DNA of 64,000 nt from DATDFB01 sp035276475 (GTDB lineage Bacteria > Acidobacteriota > Thermoanaerobaculia > Gp7-AA8). The notes beneath the pieces are model-generated. The model saw only the letters and a program-made list of their open reading frames with translations. It was not told the origin of the DNA and ran no database searches. This document shows, in pieces, positions 25,853 through 34,160 of this stretch (positions are counted from its first letter, which is position 1; each line of letters opens with the position of its first letter). The translations under genes were made by a program, and so were the position numbers. The stretch covers positions 1 through 64,000 of the forward strand of contig DATELQ010000020.1 of NCBI GenBank assembly GCA_035276475.1. The letters run 5' to 3'.

Positions 25853-26881
25853 ATGCAGATCCTCGCGCGCGCCTATCGCGGCGCGCAGGTCGAGTCCTTC
25901 CACACCGGCTCCATCGCCGTCGTCGATTCGCGCGGACGCCTCCTCGCCTTCGCCGGCGATCCGTCGCTGGTGACGTGCCTCCGCTCCGCGGCGAAGCCGT
26001 TCCAGGCCATCCCGCTCCTCGAGTACGGCGGCGCCGAGGAGTTCGACCTCTCCGGCGAAGAGATCGCCCTGACGTGCGCGTCGCACGGCGGCGAGCCGGT
26101 GCACGTCTCGACCGCCGCGGCGCTTTTGCGCAAAGGCGAGTTCGACGAAGAAGACCTCCTCTGCGGCGCACACGAGCCGAAGGACGAGAAGGCGGCTGCG
26201 GAGCTGCGCGCGTCGGGCGAGCCGCCGTCGCCGCTGCACAACAACTGCTCCGGCAAGCACGCCGGGATGCTCCTGGCCACGAAGGCGATGGACGAGCCGA
26301 GCGCGCGCTACATCGACGCGGAGCATCCGCTGCAGGTGCTGATGCGCTCGACGCTCGCCGACTTCGCGGGACTGACCCCGGACGAGGTCCCGATCGCCAT
26401 CGACGGCTGCGGCGTGCCGGCGTTCTACCTTTCGCTCTACCGCGCCGCGCTCGCGTACGCGCGGCTCATGGCGCCGGCGTCGCTGGAGCGCTACACGGAG
26501 AGCGCCTCGAACGTGGTGGAGGCGATGACGGCGTTCCCCTACTACGTCGGCGGCGCCTGGACGATGACGACGCCGCTCATCGACGCGTTCGGCGGCGAGC
26601 TTCTTGCGAAGGAAGGCGCCGAGGGGTTTTACGCGATCGGCATCGCCCCGGAAATGGCGTCGACGTTGACCGAGCGCTTGCGAGTCGCGGATGATACGGC
26701 CATCGCAATTGCACTCAAGATTCACGACGGGTCGATGACGCGAGGTCGAAATCCTGTCATCCTGCGAACGCTGGAGCTGCTTGGGGTGGACGTGCCGCTC
26801 TCGCGGGAGTGGCCGATCGCGAACGTCGTCGGGACCTACGTCGGGGAAGTGAGAGCCGAGTTCGAGCTGAATTTTTTATGA
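25853..26881 (+). CDS. L-asparaginase of the thermolabile Rhizobium-type (class 3) family
   Basis: The enzyme hydrolyses asparagine to aspartate and ammonia. The 342-residue protein carries the family motifs VTCLRSAAKPFQAIPLLE, TCASHGGEPVHV, the conserved Cys/Lys signature PLHNNCSGKHAGML, DGCGVPAFYLSL and GVDVPLSREWPIANVVG. It has no signal peptide, so it is likely cytosolic. The stop overlaps the start of the next gene (ATGA), beginning a coupled trio with the rhodanese-like lipoprotein and the DsbA-like protein. Confidence 0.88.
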   Translation: MQILARAYRGAQVESFHTGSIAVVDSRGRLLAFAGDPSLVTCLRSAAKPFQAIPLLEYGGAEEFDLSGEEIALTCASHGGEPVHVSTAAALLRKGEFDEEDLLCGAHEPKDEKAAAELRASGEPPSPLHNNCSGKHAGMLLATKAMDEPSARYIDAEHPLQVLMRSTLADFAGLTPDEVPIAIDGCGVPAFYLSLYRAALAYARLMAPASLERYTESASNVVEAMTAFPYYVGGAWTMTTPLIDAFGGELLAKEGAEGFYAIGIAPEMASTLTERLRVADDTAIAIALKIHDGSMTRGRNPVILRTLELLGVDVPLSREWPIANVVGTYVGEVRAEFELNFL

Positions 26882-27291
26882 GACGCGCACTGCTGCCTTC
26901 CGCCTTCTGCCTTCTCGTTTTCGCCTGCAAGACCGTCGGAGTGTCGACGACCGCCGGCGGCTACTCCGAGGTCGAGCCGACCGTGGCTGCGGAGATGATC
27001 CTCGACAGCCAGCAGGTCGTCGTCCTCGACGTGCGGCCGATCGCGGCCTACCGCGGCCCGGGCGGCCACATCGCCGGCGCGCTCAACGCGCCGTTCGACA
27101 CGATCGAGCACCAGCTGCCGCTGCTCTTGCCGTATCAGAACCAGACGGTTCTCGTGTACGGCGACAGCTCGAACGACGGCGCGGTGGCCTCGAAGCTGTT
27201 GAGCGTGGCCGGGTTCCGCAACGTCGTGCACATCGCCGGCGGACTGCGCTCGTGGATTGAACACGGGTACAGGACGGTTAACTCGCGGTGA
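26878..27291 (+). CDS. Rhodanese-like lipoprotein lacking the catalytic cysteine
   Basis: The 137-residue protein has a lipoprotein signal (LLPSAFCLLVFAC, Cys17) and one rhodanese domain: VVVLDVRPIAAYRGPGGHIAGA, QNQTVLVYGDSSNDGA, LLSVAGFRNVVHIAGGLRSW. The active-site loop that should begin with Cys reads YGDSSNDG, so sulfur transfer is not expected; binding or structural roles are more likely. Bases 26893-26915, in the signal peptide, form three tandem 7-bp units (TGCCTTC type). It is coupled at both ends to its neighbours. Confidence 0.8.
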   Translation: MRRALLPSAFCLLVFACKTVGVSTTAGGYSEVEPTVAAEMILDSQQVVVLDVRPIAAYRGPGGHIAGALNAPFDTIEHQLPLLLPYQNQTVLVYGDSSNDGAVASKLLSVAGFRNVVHIAGGLRSWIEHGYRTVNSR

Positions 27292-28349
27292 TGCGAAACC
27301 TTCTCGTTGCCGCCATCGCGGCTTTTCTCGCCATTCCCCTCTTCGCTGCGTCCGCCGACGTCGGCACGCTGAAGGACTACGCCGCCCGGGCGCTGCCGAA
27401 GTGCCCCGACCAGAAAATAACGCTCGAACGCGTCGACAAGGACGGGCCGATCGGCTTCGTCCCCTACGTGCTGACGCAGACGTCGAGCGACTCGACGTGC
27501 GGCCGGCAGACGACGCTGCTCTATTCGCCGCTCTCGCAGCAAGTGCTCATCGGCACGGTCATCGAGCTCCCGCAGGACGCGCGCAACGCCGACGTCCGCG
27601 TGGCCGAGCGGGCCATGGAGATGCTGAAGACGCCGATGACGGCGAACGTCTCCAAGTTCCCGCTCCCCGACCGGCTCAAGGCGACGGCGATTTTCAAGCA
27701 GACGGAGTACGGCCCCTTCGCCTACCACGGCTTCGTCGACGCCTCGGAGCGCTTCCTCGTCATCGGCACGCGCGGGAGTCTCTTGATGCCGCCGTCGAAG
27801 ACGCTCATCGACGCGCTGCAGCTCCAGAACGGCGTCCGCCGCGGCAATCCGAAGGCGAAGGCGCAGATCATCGAGCTCTCCGACTTCGAGTGCCCGAGCT
27901 GCCGCCGCGCGCACATGGAGATCGAGCCGATCATCGAGAAGCATCTGGCGAAGGTCGACTACTACCGCCTCGACCTGCCGCTCTTCGAGCACCACGAGTG
28001 GGCGGTGCCGGCGGCGCTGGCCGCACGCGCGCTGGCGAAGGTGGCGCCGAAGGAGTACTGGAAGTTCGCCGACTGGGTCTACAAGAACCAGGAGGAGATC
28101 GGCAAGCGCAAGAGCTTCGACGACGTGATCCGCGAGTATTGCCAGGACCGCGAGATCAACTGGCCGGCGGTGGAGAAGATCTACCGCTCGCCGGCGGAGC
28201 GGGCGGCGCTGATGGACCAGGTCTCGCGTGGGTTCGACAACGGCATCAACTCGACGCCGACGTACATCGTGAACGGACAGATCATGGGTTTCGGGCCGCA
28301 CGGGAGTTTCACGGTGAAGGCGATCAAGGACGCGCTGGGAATCAAATAA
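27291..28349 (+). CDS. Exported DsbA-like thioredoxin-fold protein with CPSC motif
   Basis: The 352-residue protein has a signal peptide (RNLLVAAIAAFLAIPLFAAS), an N-terminal domain of about 160 residues that I do not recognise, and a DsbA-like domain with the active site LSDFECPSCRRAHM (Cys201, Cys204) and the cis-Pro loop NSTPTYIVNG. Similar proteins are periplasmic thiol oxidoreductases of the DsbA/Thioredoxin_4 group. ATG 27291 overlaps the previous stop by one base; a GTG at 27288 is the alternative. The 3' end overlaps the convergent acetyltransferase by 8 bp. Confidence 0.88.
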   Translation: MRNLLVAAIAAFLAIPLFAASADVGTLKDYAARALPKCPDQKITLERVDKDGPIGFVPYVLTQTSSDSTCGRQTTLLYSPLSQQVLIGTVIELPQDARNADVRVAERAMEMLKTPMTANVSKFPLPDRLKATAIFKQTEYGPFAYHGFVDASERFLVIGTRGSLLMPPSKTLIDALQLQNGVRRGNPKAKAQIIELSDFECPSCRRAHMEIEPIIEKHLAKVDYYRLDLPLFEHHEWAVPAALAARALAKVAPKEYWKFADWVYKNQEEIGKRKSFDDVIREYCQDREINWPAVEKIYRSPAERAALMDQVSRGFDNGINSTPTYIVNGQIMGFGPHGSFTVKAIKDALGIK

Positions 28350-28845
28350 GCGCCTTGTAGAAGACGACGGTGTCGCAGAACGAGCCGTCGGGGTCTTGTG
28401 CGTAGTTCGGGATGACGCCGACGCGCGTCCACCCCGTCGACTCGTACAGCGACTCCGCGGCGTCGCCGCGCTTGGTGTCGAGCGTCAGCAGCGTGAAGCC
28501 GGCGGCGCGGGCTCGTTCTTCGATCGCGTTCATCAGCGCACGTCCCAGGCCCTGGCCGCGGGCGCGGCGGTGGACCTGGAGCTTGGCGATGTCGGCGCGG
28601 TGCGGCTGGTTTGGCATCGGCGCGGGCAGTAACTGCACGGTGCCGGCGATGCCGTCGCCGTCGCGTGCGACGAGGACGATGGCGCGCCCGTCGTTCAGCC
28701 TCGTGCGCCACCACGCCTCCGCATCCTCTTGCGTGAGCGTGTCGAGGAATCCGACCGACGCGCCCGAGGCGACGGCGTCGACGAGCAGCGCGGCCAGCTC
28801 GTGGATGTCCGATTCCGCCGCCGGCCGCGCGAGCTCCTCGATCAT
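28342..28845 (-). CDS. GNAT-family N-acetyltransferase
   Basis: The 167-residue GNAT fold has GIAGTVQLLPAP (beta4), the acetyl-CoA loop VHRRARGQGLGRALMNAIEERAR, and LTLDTKRGDAAESLYESTGWTRVG near the end. The acceptor is unknown; the sequence resembles general small-molecule or antibiotic-like acetyltransferases. It is convergent with the DsbA-like gene. The start ATG is preceded by a TAGACT box 10 nt upstream. Confidence 0.85.
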   Translation of the reverse strand: MIEELARPAAESDIHELAALLVDAVASGASVGFLDTLTQEDAEAWWRTRLNDGRAIVLVARDGDGIAGTVQLLPAPMPNQPHRADIAKLQVHRRARGQGLGRALMNAIEERARAAGFTLLTLDTKRGDAAESLYESTGWTRVGVIPNYAQDPDGSFCDTVVFYKALI

Positions 28846-29171
28846 GATCGTTCTTAGTCTATCCGTTGCGCGTCGACCGTCTCCGGCACGCCTGCTGCCC
28901 TGGGAGCCAGGGGCGCGTTCTCAAAAATCCTCCATGCAGCCCTGGGCGGCAGAGCTGCATGCGTGAATTCGCTGCACTCACCTCTCCGCGCCGGGGCCAG
29001 GTTCATCGCATCCGTGCGACGGCGCCGGCGCGCCAGAGGCAGCTGCGTCATTTCGCCGCATGTGCTTCTGCCGCGCAGGGCCGGCTGTGCGCGGCGCCTG
29101 AGCACGTCCCTCTCGCGCCTGGGCCGAATGGGCATCCGTAACGAACGGCCCCGTCAACGCGTATTCATTTC
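28846..29171. other. 326-bp gap with no supported gene; two hairpins
   Basis: This is the longest gap in the window. It lies between a minus-strand and a plus-strand start. I see no convincing coding frame. It holds a perfect 6-bp stem with a 3-nt loop at 28898-28912 (CCCTGG/CCAGGG) and an 8-bp stem at 28933-28940/28954-28961 (CATGCAGC/GCTGCATG) with a CCTGGG-containing loop. A structured leader or small RNA is possible. Confidence 0.4.
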
Positions 29172-29708
29172 ATGAGCACGGATCTGAAACTGGCGTCGCC
29201 GGCGCCTGACGTCGAGGCGCCCTCGCCGACCATCACTGCCGCCGATCGCCTTGCCGCACGAGTCGAGGCCCTGCTCGGCCGGATCGAAGCGATCGTTCCC
29301 GGGCTGGAGACGCCACACCCGGCCAAGTCGGGCGACGCGCGTGCGGCGCGCACGGTGTCGCGACCGTTCATCCAGTCGATGATCGCCGGCGTCGAGGATC
29401 ACCCCGACTGGGAGGAGCTCGGTTTCTTCGATCCCGCCGAGGCCCAGGCGGCGCTGCAGTTCGACGACGCCTTCAAGCCGGTGGCGCGGCGGCTCATCAT
29501 GCTCGCGGCCAAGATCAACTTCACCATCGCCTCGCGCAAAGCGAAGGTGGCCATCGGCGCCATGAATACGTACATGATGGCCAGGCGCTTCGCGCGGAGA
29601 CGGGTCAACGCGGCCATGTCCCTGCGTGTAGAGATGCTCCGCCGCGAGCTGGGCAGGAAAAACGGCCGCAGCACCGCGCCGGACGTCCCGCCCGTGACGT
29701 TGACGTGA
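29172..29708 (+). CDS. Hypothetical cytosolic protein, 178 aa
   Basis: No family recognised. The first 60 residues are Ala/Pro/Glu-rich with one helix (AADRLAARVEALLGRIEAIV). The middle has HPDWEELGFFDPAEAQAALQ, and the last third is strongly basic and helical (MMARRFARRRVNAAMSLRVEMLRRELGRKNGR). There is no signal peptide, membrane segment or cysteine. The composition suggests an RNA- or DNA-contacting or ribosome-associated role, but this is speculative. It stands alone, convergent with the next gene. Confidence 0.5.
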   Translation: MSTDLKLASPAPDVEAPSPTITAADRLAARVEALLGRIEAIVPGLETPHPAKSGDARAARTVSRPFIQSMIAGVEDHPDWEELGFFDPAEAQAALQFDDAFKPVARRLIMLAAKINFTIASRKAKVAIGAMNTYMMARRFARRRVNAAMSLRVEMLRRELGRKNGRSTAPDVPPVTLT

Positions 29709-29727
29709 CCCGAACGGCCGAAATCCC

Positions 29728-30552
29728 TCAGAACCCCACGCTGATTTTCGCCGCGTAGCTCGTGACCTCGGCGCGCGTCGCCTCGATCACGATCTTCGGC
29801 ACGACGAGCGAGAAGCGCAGGCCGGCGGTGTAGCGGTTGATGTTGCTCCTGTCGGTGAGCGTGACGGTGCCGGTCGGCACGATCACGGTGCCCGTCGCGT
29901 TCGTCCGCTGCCGTCCGATCGCGCCGTACGGCATGATCGGGCCGAATCCCTTGCTGATGAAAAGCTCCAGGCCGTACGTCTTCAGCTTGTACACGTCGAT
30001 GCCGCTGATGGTCGCGTACGAGCCGCGCGCGGCAAGCTCCGGCGTCAGGGCCGAGCCGCGCACGATCGGCACGTCGATGGCGCCGCCGTACGTCTTCACG
30101 TCGCTGTTCTGGATCTTCGCGTACGTGCCCGAGACGGTCGCGAACCCGAGGCCTTTGCTGGCCACGAGGCGCGGGACGGCCGCGTAGCCGCCGCCGGTCA
30201 GGAAGTCGCTGTTCGGTGGGACGGAGTTGCGCCACCACGAGGCGTTCTCGTCGATCTTCACCAGCGTCGCGGCCACGCCGACGTCGAAGCCGATGAGGCT
30301 CGTGGCGCGCGCCGGCGTCACGGGCGTGGCGAAGATGGCCTGCCCCATCGTGCGCGAGAACTGCGCGAAGTCCTCCTGGGTGATGGCCGGGTTGAACTGG
30401 ATGTCGCTCTGCGCGTACAGCGGCGCCGCGACAGCGACGATCAGAAGAGCTGCGAGATGTAGTCGTTGCTGAGCAGAAACCCGGCCGGCGTGAAGGCGAC
30501 GCGCGCTCCGTCGCGCCGCAGCCAGCCATCGTGTAACCCTCGTGCGATCCAT
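29728..30552 (-). CDS. Putative outer-membrane beta-barrel protein
   Basis: The mature part (from about AQSDIQFNPAIT) has alternating hydrophobic/polar strands with a terminal aromatic residue (SYAAKISVGF), typical of a small barrel; KTYGLELFISKGFGPIMPYG and NINRYTAGLRFSLVVPKIVIEA are further strands. A signal-like segment LHLAALLIVAVAAPLYAQ precedes it. The only clear start, ATG 30552, lies inside hemW and gives a long basic extension; a non-ATG start closer to the hydrophobic core (near 30450) is possible. It overlaps hemW by about 110 bp if 30552 is used. Confidence 0.5.
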   Translation of the reverse strand: MDRTRVTRWLAAARRSARRLHAGRVSAQQRLHLAALLIVAVAAPLYAQSDIQFNPAITQEDFAQFSRTMGQAIFATPVTPARATSLIGFDVGVAATLVKIDENASWWRNSVPPNSDFLTGGGYAAVPRLVASKGLGFATVSGTYAKIQNSDVKTYGGAIDVPIVRGSALTPELAARGSYATISGIDVYKLKTYGLELFISKGFGPIMPYGAIGRQRTNATGTVIVPTGTVTLTDRSNINRYTAGLRFSLVVPKIVIEATRAEVTSYAAKISVGF

Positions 30553-31520
30553 TCGATGCCCTCCTCACCACACAGGTGGACGACGTCATCGTAGTCGATC
30601 CCGCTGCTCTGCCGGAGGCTTAGGAAAATGGATTCGCGGCGCTGCTCGTCGGGGCCGAGGATCTCGTCGAGCTCTGACGTCCGCTCGGCCGAGATGTAGC
30701 GGGCGATGTCGCGCGTGTTGGCGAAGCGGCGCTCGCCGAGGAAGGAGTGGGCGGCGAGGCCGAAGCCGAAGTAGCTCTCGCGGCGCCAGTAGCGGAGGTT
30801 GTGGCGGCAGGGGTCGCCGAAGTTGCTGATCTCGTATTGTTTGAGCCCAGCGCTCTCCAGCCGCGCAATCGCCTCGATATACAACTCCGCAACCAATTCT
30901 TCATCCGGCAGGGTCATGCGCCCGTGCTCGACTTGCCGCGCCAGGGCGGTGCCCTCCTCGAGGTCGAGCATGTAGAGAGAGATATGGCCGGCGCCGGAGG
31001 TGACGGCGAGATCGAGCGTCTCGCGGAAGGACTCCGCGGTCTGGTTCGGCAATCCGAGGATGAGGTCGAGCGACGTGCGGATGCCGGCGGCGACGGCGTC
31101 GCCGATCGCGGCAAGCGCACGCGCGCGCCCGTGCACGCGGCCGAGCGGGCGGAGCTCAGCATCGTGGAAACTCTGCACGCCGATGCTCAGGCGATTGACG
31201 CCGAGGGTGCGCCAAAAGTCGATCGCGTCGGGGTCGACGTCCTCGGGGTTTGCTTCGAGAGAGAACTCCGGGTCGATGAGGCGAAACGACGTTCGCAGCG
31301 CGTCGACGACCTTCGTCAGATTCGCGCGCGACGTTCGCGACGGCGTGCCGCCGCCGAAGAAGATCGTCTCGACCTCCTCCCCGTTTCCGCGCTCCTCGAT
31401 CTCCCGCACGAGTGCGTTCGTGTAGGCATCCTGCAGCTCGATGTTCGTCGAGATGGCGAACGGGCAGTAGGCGCAGTGGACGCGGCAGAAGGGAAGATGG
31501 ATGTAAACGCCTGTGGCCAA
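30441..31520 (-). CDS. hemW: HemW-like radical SAM protein (coproporphyrinogen III oxidase-like)
   Basis: HemW is a heme chaperone related to oxygen-independent coproporphyrinogen oxidase. The sequence has the radical SAM cluster CRVHCAYC (CxxxCxxC), the GGGTPS motif (TIFFGGGTPSRTS), RLSIGVQSFHD, LILGLPNQT and a HemN C-terminal domain with FGFGLAAHSFLGERRFAN. The most sensible start is TTG 31520, which gives LATGVYIHLPFC; reading further upstream only translates the inverted repeat. I infer HemW rather than HemN from the short N-terminus, which lacks the extra cysteine of HemN. Confidence 0.85.
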   Translation of the reverse strand: MATGVYIHLPFCRVHCAYCPFAISTNIELQDAYTNALVREIEERGNGEEVETIFFGGGTPSRTSRANLTKVVDALRTSFRLIDPEFSLEANPEDVDPDAIDFWRTLGVNRLSIGVQSFHDAELRPLGRVHGRARALAAIGDAVAAGIRTSLDLILGLPNQTAESFRETLDLAVTSGAGHISLYMLDLEEGTALARQVEHGRMTLPDEELVAELYIEAIARLESAGLKQYEISNFGDPCRHNLRYWRRESYFGFGLAAHSFLGERRFANTRDIARYISAERTSELDEILGPDEQRRESIFLSLRQSSGIDYDDVVHLCGEEGIEWIARGLHDGWLRRDGARVAFTPAGFLLSNDYISQLF

Positions 31521-31610
31521 GGAAACTCGGAACGCAGAATGCGAATGCAGAATGAAGAAATCCCCTTTCTCGCTTCTGCATTCGCATTCTGCGTTCTGAA
31601 TTTCCGTGGC
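31516..31610. repeat. Heptamer-built inverted repeat (GAATGCA units) in a divergent intergenic region
   Basis: The core arms 31521-31552 and 31574-31605 are reverse complements at 30 of 32 positions around a 21-nt centre, and complementarity extends a few bases outward. Each arm is made of tandem GAATGCA/GAACGCA-type units (one unit is 6 bp). It lies between the divergent hemW and HD-GYP genes, so it cannot simply be a terminator. Confidence 0.9.
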
Positions 31611-31617
31611 CGTTTGC

Positions 31618-31623
31618 GATAAT
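31618..31623 (+). promoter_or_regulatory. Putative -10 box (GATAAT) for the HD-GYP gene
   Basis: GATAAT ends 7 nt before ATG 31631 with no Shine-Dalgarno in between. It lies just outside the inverted repeat at 31516-31610, whose right arm would cover the -35 region. Confidence 0.4.
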
Positions 31624-31630
31624 CCAATCA

Positions 31631-33355
31631 ATGCCCGTCTCTCCCCGCCGCGGCCGTCTCCTCTGGATCCTTCTCGGCGCGATGATCGTCGTCGGCCTCC
31701 TCCCGCTCGTGATCTCGCACTACATCCTCATCGGCATCAATCGCGACTCGCTCGAAACGCTGGAGAAAAAGTACCTGACCCGCTCCGCCGTCAGCATCGC
31801 CACCGACGTGCAGACGACCATCGCCAGCAATACGCAGCAGCTGGCCAAGATCGCGGCGTCGGTGCGGGCCATGAAGCGCGCGCTGCCGGCCGGCACCGAT
31901 CCGTTCGCATACGCCGCGCAGACGAACATCATCGGCGACTACATCACCTCCGACAGCGAGATCCTCGGATTGCGCATTCTCGACCGCGGCGGCAAAGGCG
32001 CCGAGGCCGTGCCGCCGAAGCTCGACAGCGGCGTCGTGCAGGAGCTCGACCTCGCCCTCGTCGCCGCGGCGCAGGGACAGCCGTACACCGGCACCTTCCA
32101 GTACCTCACCGCCCTCAACCAGCCGGTCGTCGTCGTGGCCGTGCCGATCGCGGACGAGAACCAGGTCATCGGCAGCGTCGAGGGGATCGTCAGCCTCCGC
32201 CGCATCACCGAGCGCATTCGCGAGGAAGGAAAGGGCGAAGTCACGGCGTTCCTCGTCGACCGCAACGGCAAGGTGCTGATTCACAGCGAGCCGAGCATCG
32301 ATGTGCGCCGGCCCGAGATGGGGAACCTGAAGATCGTCGCCGACTTCATGAAGGCGCCGCAGCGGCTGACGGAGTCGTACGAAGAGACGCGCGACGGGCG
32401 GCCGACGACGATGCTCGGCACGGTGGCGCCGGTAATCCGCCCCGACTGGGGCGTGGTGGTAGAGAAGCCGGAGCGCAGCGCCTTCGCCTCGGTCGCCAAG
32501 ATGATCAAGGCCACGATCTCCTGGAGCTCGCTGGCGCTCGCGCTGGCCATCGCCGCGGCGGTCGTGTTCGCGGCGTGGATCGCCCGCCCGATCCGCGCGC
32601 TCGCGGACCGGACGCAGGAGATCGCCGCCGGCAACTACGGGCAGCACGTCGACGTGAAGGCGCGCAACGAGATCGGCACGCTGGCCGACAACTTCAACGT
32701 GATGTCGGACGCGATCGGGCAGGCCATCGAGCAGCTCAAGAAGGCGGCGCACGAGAACAATCTCCTCTTCATCAACTCCGTGCGCATGCTCGCCGCGGCG
32801 ATCGACGCGAAGGATCCGTACACGCGCGGCCACTCCGAGCGCGTGGCCCGCTACTCGATCGGCATCGGCAAGAACCTCGGGCTCTCCGAGAAGGACATGC
32901 GCAACCTCCGCATCAGCGCTCTGTTGCACGACGTCGGAAAGATCGGCATCGACGACCGCATCCTCCGTAAGCCCGGCGCGCTCAACGACGACGAGTTCGA
33001 GGTCATGAAGCAGCATCCGGTGAAGGGGGCGGCGATCATGAGCGGCGTCGCGCAGCTCATCGACATCATCCCGGGGATGAAGTACCACCACGAGAAGTGG
33101 AGCGGCGGCGGCTATCCGGACAGCCTGGAAGGAGAGCAGATCCCGATGCAGGCGCGCATCGTGGCCATCGCCGACACGTTCGACGCCATGACCACGAACC
33201 GGCCGTACCAGAAGGCCATGGAGCTCGGGTACGTGGTGGAGAAGATCAAGAGCTTCGCCGGGACGCGCTTCGACCCGCGCGTGGTGGACGCGTTCGTGCA
33301 AGGGGTCCGCCGCGGCGACATCGTCATCGACGAGCAAGTGAGAGGCGCCGCGTAG
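31631..33355 (+). CDS. Membrane HD-GYP-type cyclic-di-GMP phosphodiesterase with cache and HAMP domains
   Basis: The 574-residue sensor has an N-terminal membrane helix (LLWILLGAMIVVGLLPLVIS), an extracytoplasmic dCache-like domain (about 35-290, with VVVVAVPIADENQVIGSVEG), a second helix (about 297-320), a HAMP region (IARPIRALADRTQEIAAGNY) and a C-terminal HD-GYP domain: TRGHSERVARYS, SALLHDVGKIGID, HPVKGAAIM, YHHEKWSGGGYPDSL. HD-GYP enzymes hydrolyse c-di-GMP. In the last motif HHEKWSGGGYP replaces the usual HHExxDGxGYP, an Asp-to-Ser change common in some active members. It heads a plus-strand run with the Roadblock-like and YHS-like genes. Confidence 0.92.
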   Translation: MPVSPRRGRLLWILLGAMIVVGLLPLVISHYILIGINRDSLETLEKKYLTRSAVSIATDVQTTIASNTQQLAKIAASVRAMKRALPAGTDPFAYAAQTNIIGDYITSDSEILGLRILDRGGKGAEAVPPKLDSGVVQELDLALVAAAQGQPYTGTFQYLTALNQPVVVVAVPIADENQVIGSVEGIVSLRRITERIREEGKGEVTAFLVDRNGKVLIHSEPSIDVRRPEMGNLKIVADFMKAPQRLTESYEETRDGRPTTMLGTVAPVIRPDWGVVVEKPERSAFASVAKMIKATISWSSLALALAIAAAVVFAAWIARPIRALADRTQEIAAGNYGQHVDVKARNEIGTLADNFNVMSDAIGQAIEQLKKAAHENNLLFINSVRMLAAAIDAKDPYTRGHSERVARYSIGIGKNLGLSEKDMRNLRISALLHDVGKIGIDDRILRKPGALNDDEFEVMKQHPVKGAAIMSGVAQLIDIIPGMKYHHEKWSGGGYPDSLEGEQIPMQARIVAIADTFDAMTTNRPYQKAMELGYVVEKIKSFAGTRFDPRVVDAFVQGVRRGDIVIDEQVRGAA

Positions 33356-33357
33356 CT

Positions 33358-33723
33358 TTGTTTCAGCAGATTCTTCTCGACCTCCTGCAGTCCATCGACG
33401 GTTCGCTCGGCGCGCTCTTTCTCGATTGGGAGGGGGAGAGCGTGGAGGTGATCACGGAGCGGCCGTTCGACGCGGACGACCACGACCTCCGCGTGATCGG
33501 CGCGTACCAGGGGATTTTCCGCACGCAGCTGCACAAGCTCTGCGAGTCGATCGACGCCGGGCGCCCGATCCGCTTGAAGATGGAGTTCGAGAAGACGAAG
33601 GTGCTGACGTGCGACCTGAAGGACGGCTATTACCTGGTGCTCGTGCTCGAGTCCGCGACGAACGAAGGGGTGGCCTGGCGGCACCTCGAGCACTGCCGGC
33701 ACAAGCTGCTGGCCGAGATTTAG
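33358..33723 (+). CDS. Roadblock/LC7 (MglB-like) domain protein
   Basis: This 121-residue protein has a single alpha/beta domain: FQQILLDLLQSIDGSLGALF, WEGESVEVIT, then RTQLHKLCESIDAGRPIRLK and KDGYYLVLVLESATNEGVAW, the Roadblock pattern of small-GTPase regulators such as MglB. The start is TTG 33358, only 2 bp after the HD-GYP stop. No MglA-type GTPase gene is seen nearby. The family call is from the pattern and length and is moderate. Confidence 0.6.
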   Translation: MFQQILLDLLQSIDGSLGALFLDWEGESVEVITERPFDADDHDLRVIGAYQGIFRTQLHKLCESIDAGRPIRLKMEFEKTKVLTCDLKDGYYLVLVLESATNEGVAWRHLEHCRHKLLAEI

Positions 33724-33725
33724 CA

Positions 33726-34160
33726 ATGAAGCGCGGACTTTTTCTCCTCCTGCTCTGCTCCGCGGCGTGCCACCGCGCCACGCCCCCCGCCCGCCCGGCC
33801 GCCCCCGGCGCGTCCGAGGTGAAGACGATCGACTCGACGCCGCCCCAGCCCGCGGCGCTGCAGCCCCCGCCCGTGCTGACGGACGAGGCGCCGCCGCCGA
33901 AGAGCACGGTCGGTCAGATGACGATGGACGCCCCTCCCCCACCCACCCCGCAGGACGAGGCGGTGCGCGACTCGCTGCCGTTCTCGCCGGCGATCGGGCT
34001 CGACCCGGTGGATGGCCAGAAGATCTCGATCCGCGCCACCACGCCGACGGTCGAGATCAAGGGGCGCGTCTATTACTTCTCGTCCGAGGATAACAAGCGG
34101 ACGTTCATGGCCAACCCGACGCCGTACCTGCACGGGGTGTTCGCGCTGCCGAAGAGCTAG
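33726..34160 (+). CDS. Pro-rich lipoprotein with YHS-like C-terminal domain
   Basis: The 144-residue protein has a lipoprotein signal (MKRGLFLLLLCSAACHR, Cys15), a long Pro/Ala-rich linker (about 20-85) and a small C-terminal domain, ATTPTVEIKGRVYYFSSEDN followed by KRTFMANPTPYL. This matches the YHS pattern of metal-binding proteins but without its usual cysteines. It is immediately downstream of the Roadblock gene. An inverted-repeat arm starts directly after its stop codon. Confidence 0.65.
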   Translation: MKRGLFLLLLCSAACHRATPPARPAAPGASEVKTIDSTPPQPAALQPPPVLTDEAPPPKSTVGQMTMDAPPPPTPQDEAVRDSLPFSPAIGLDPVDGQKISIRATTPTVEIKGRVYYFSSEDNKRTFMANPTPYLHGVFALPKS

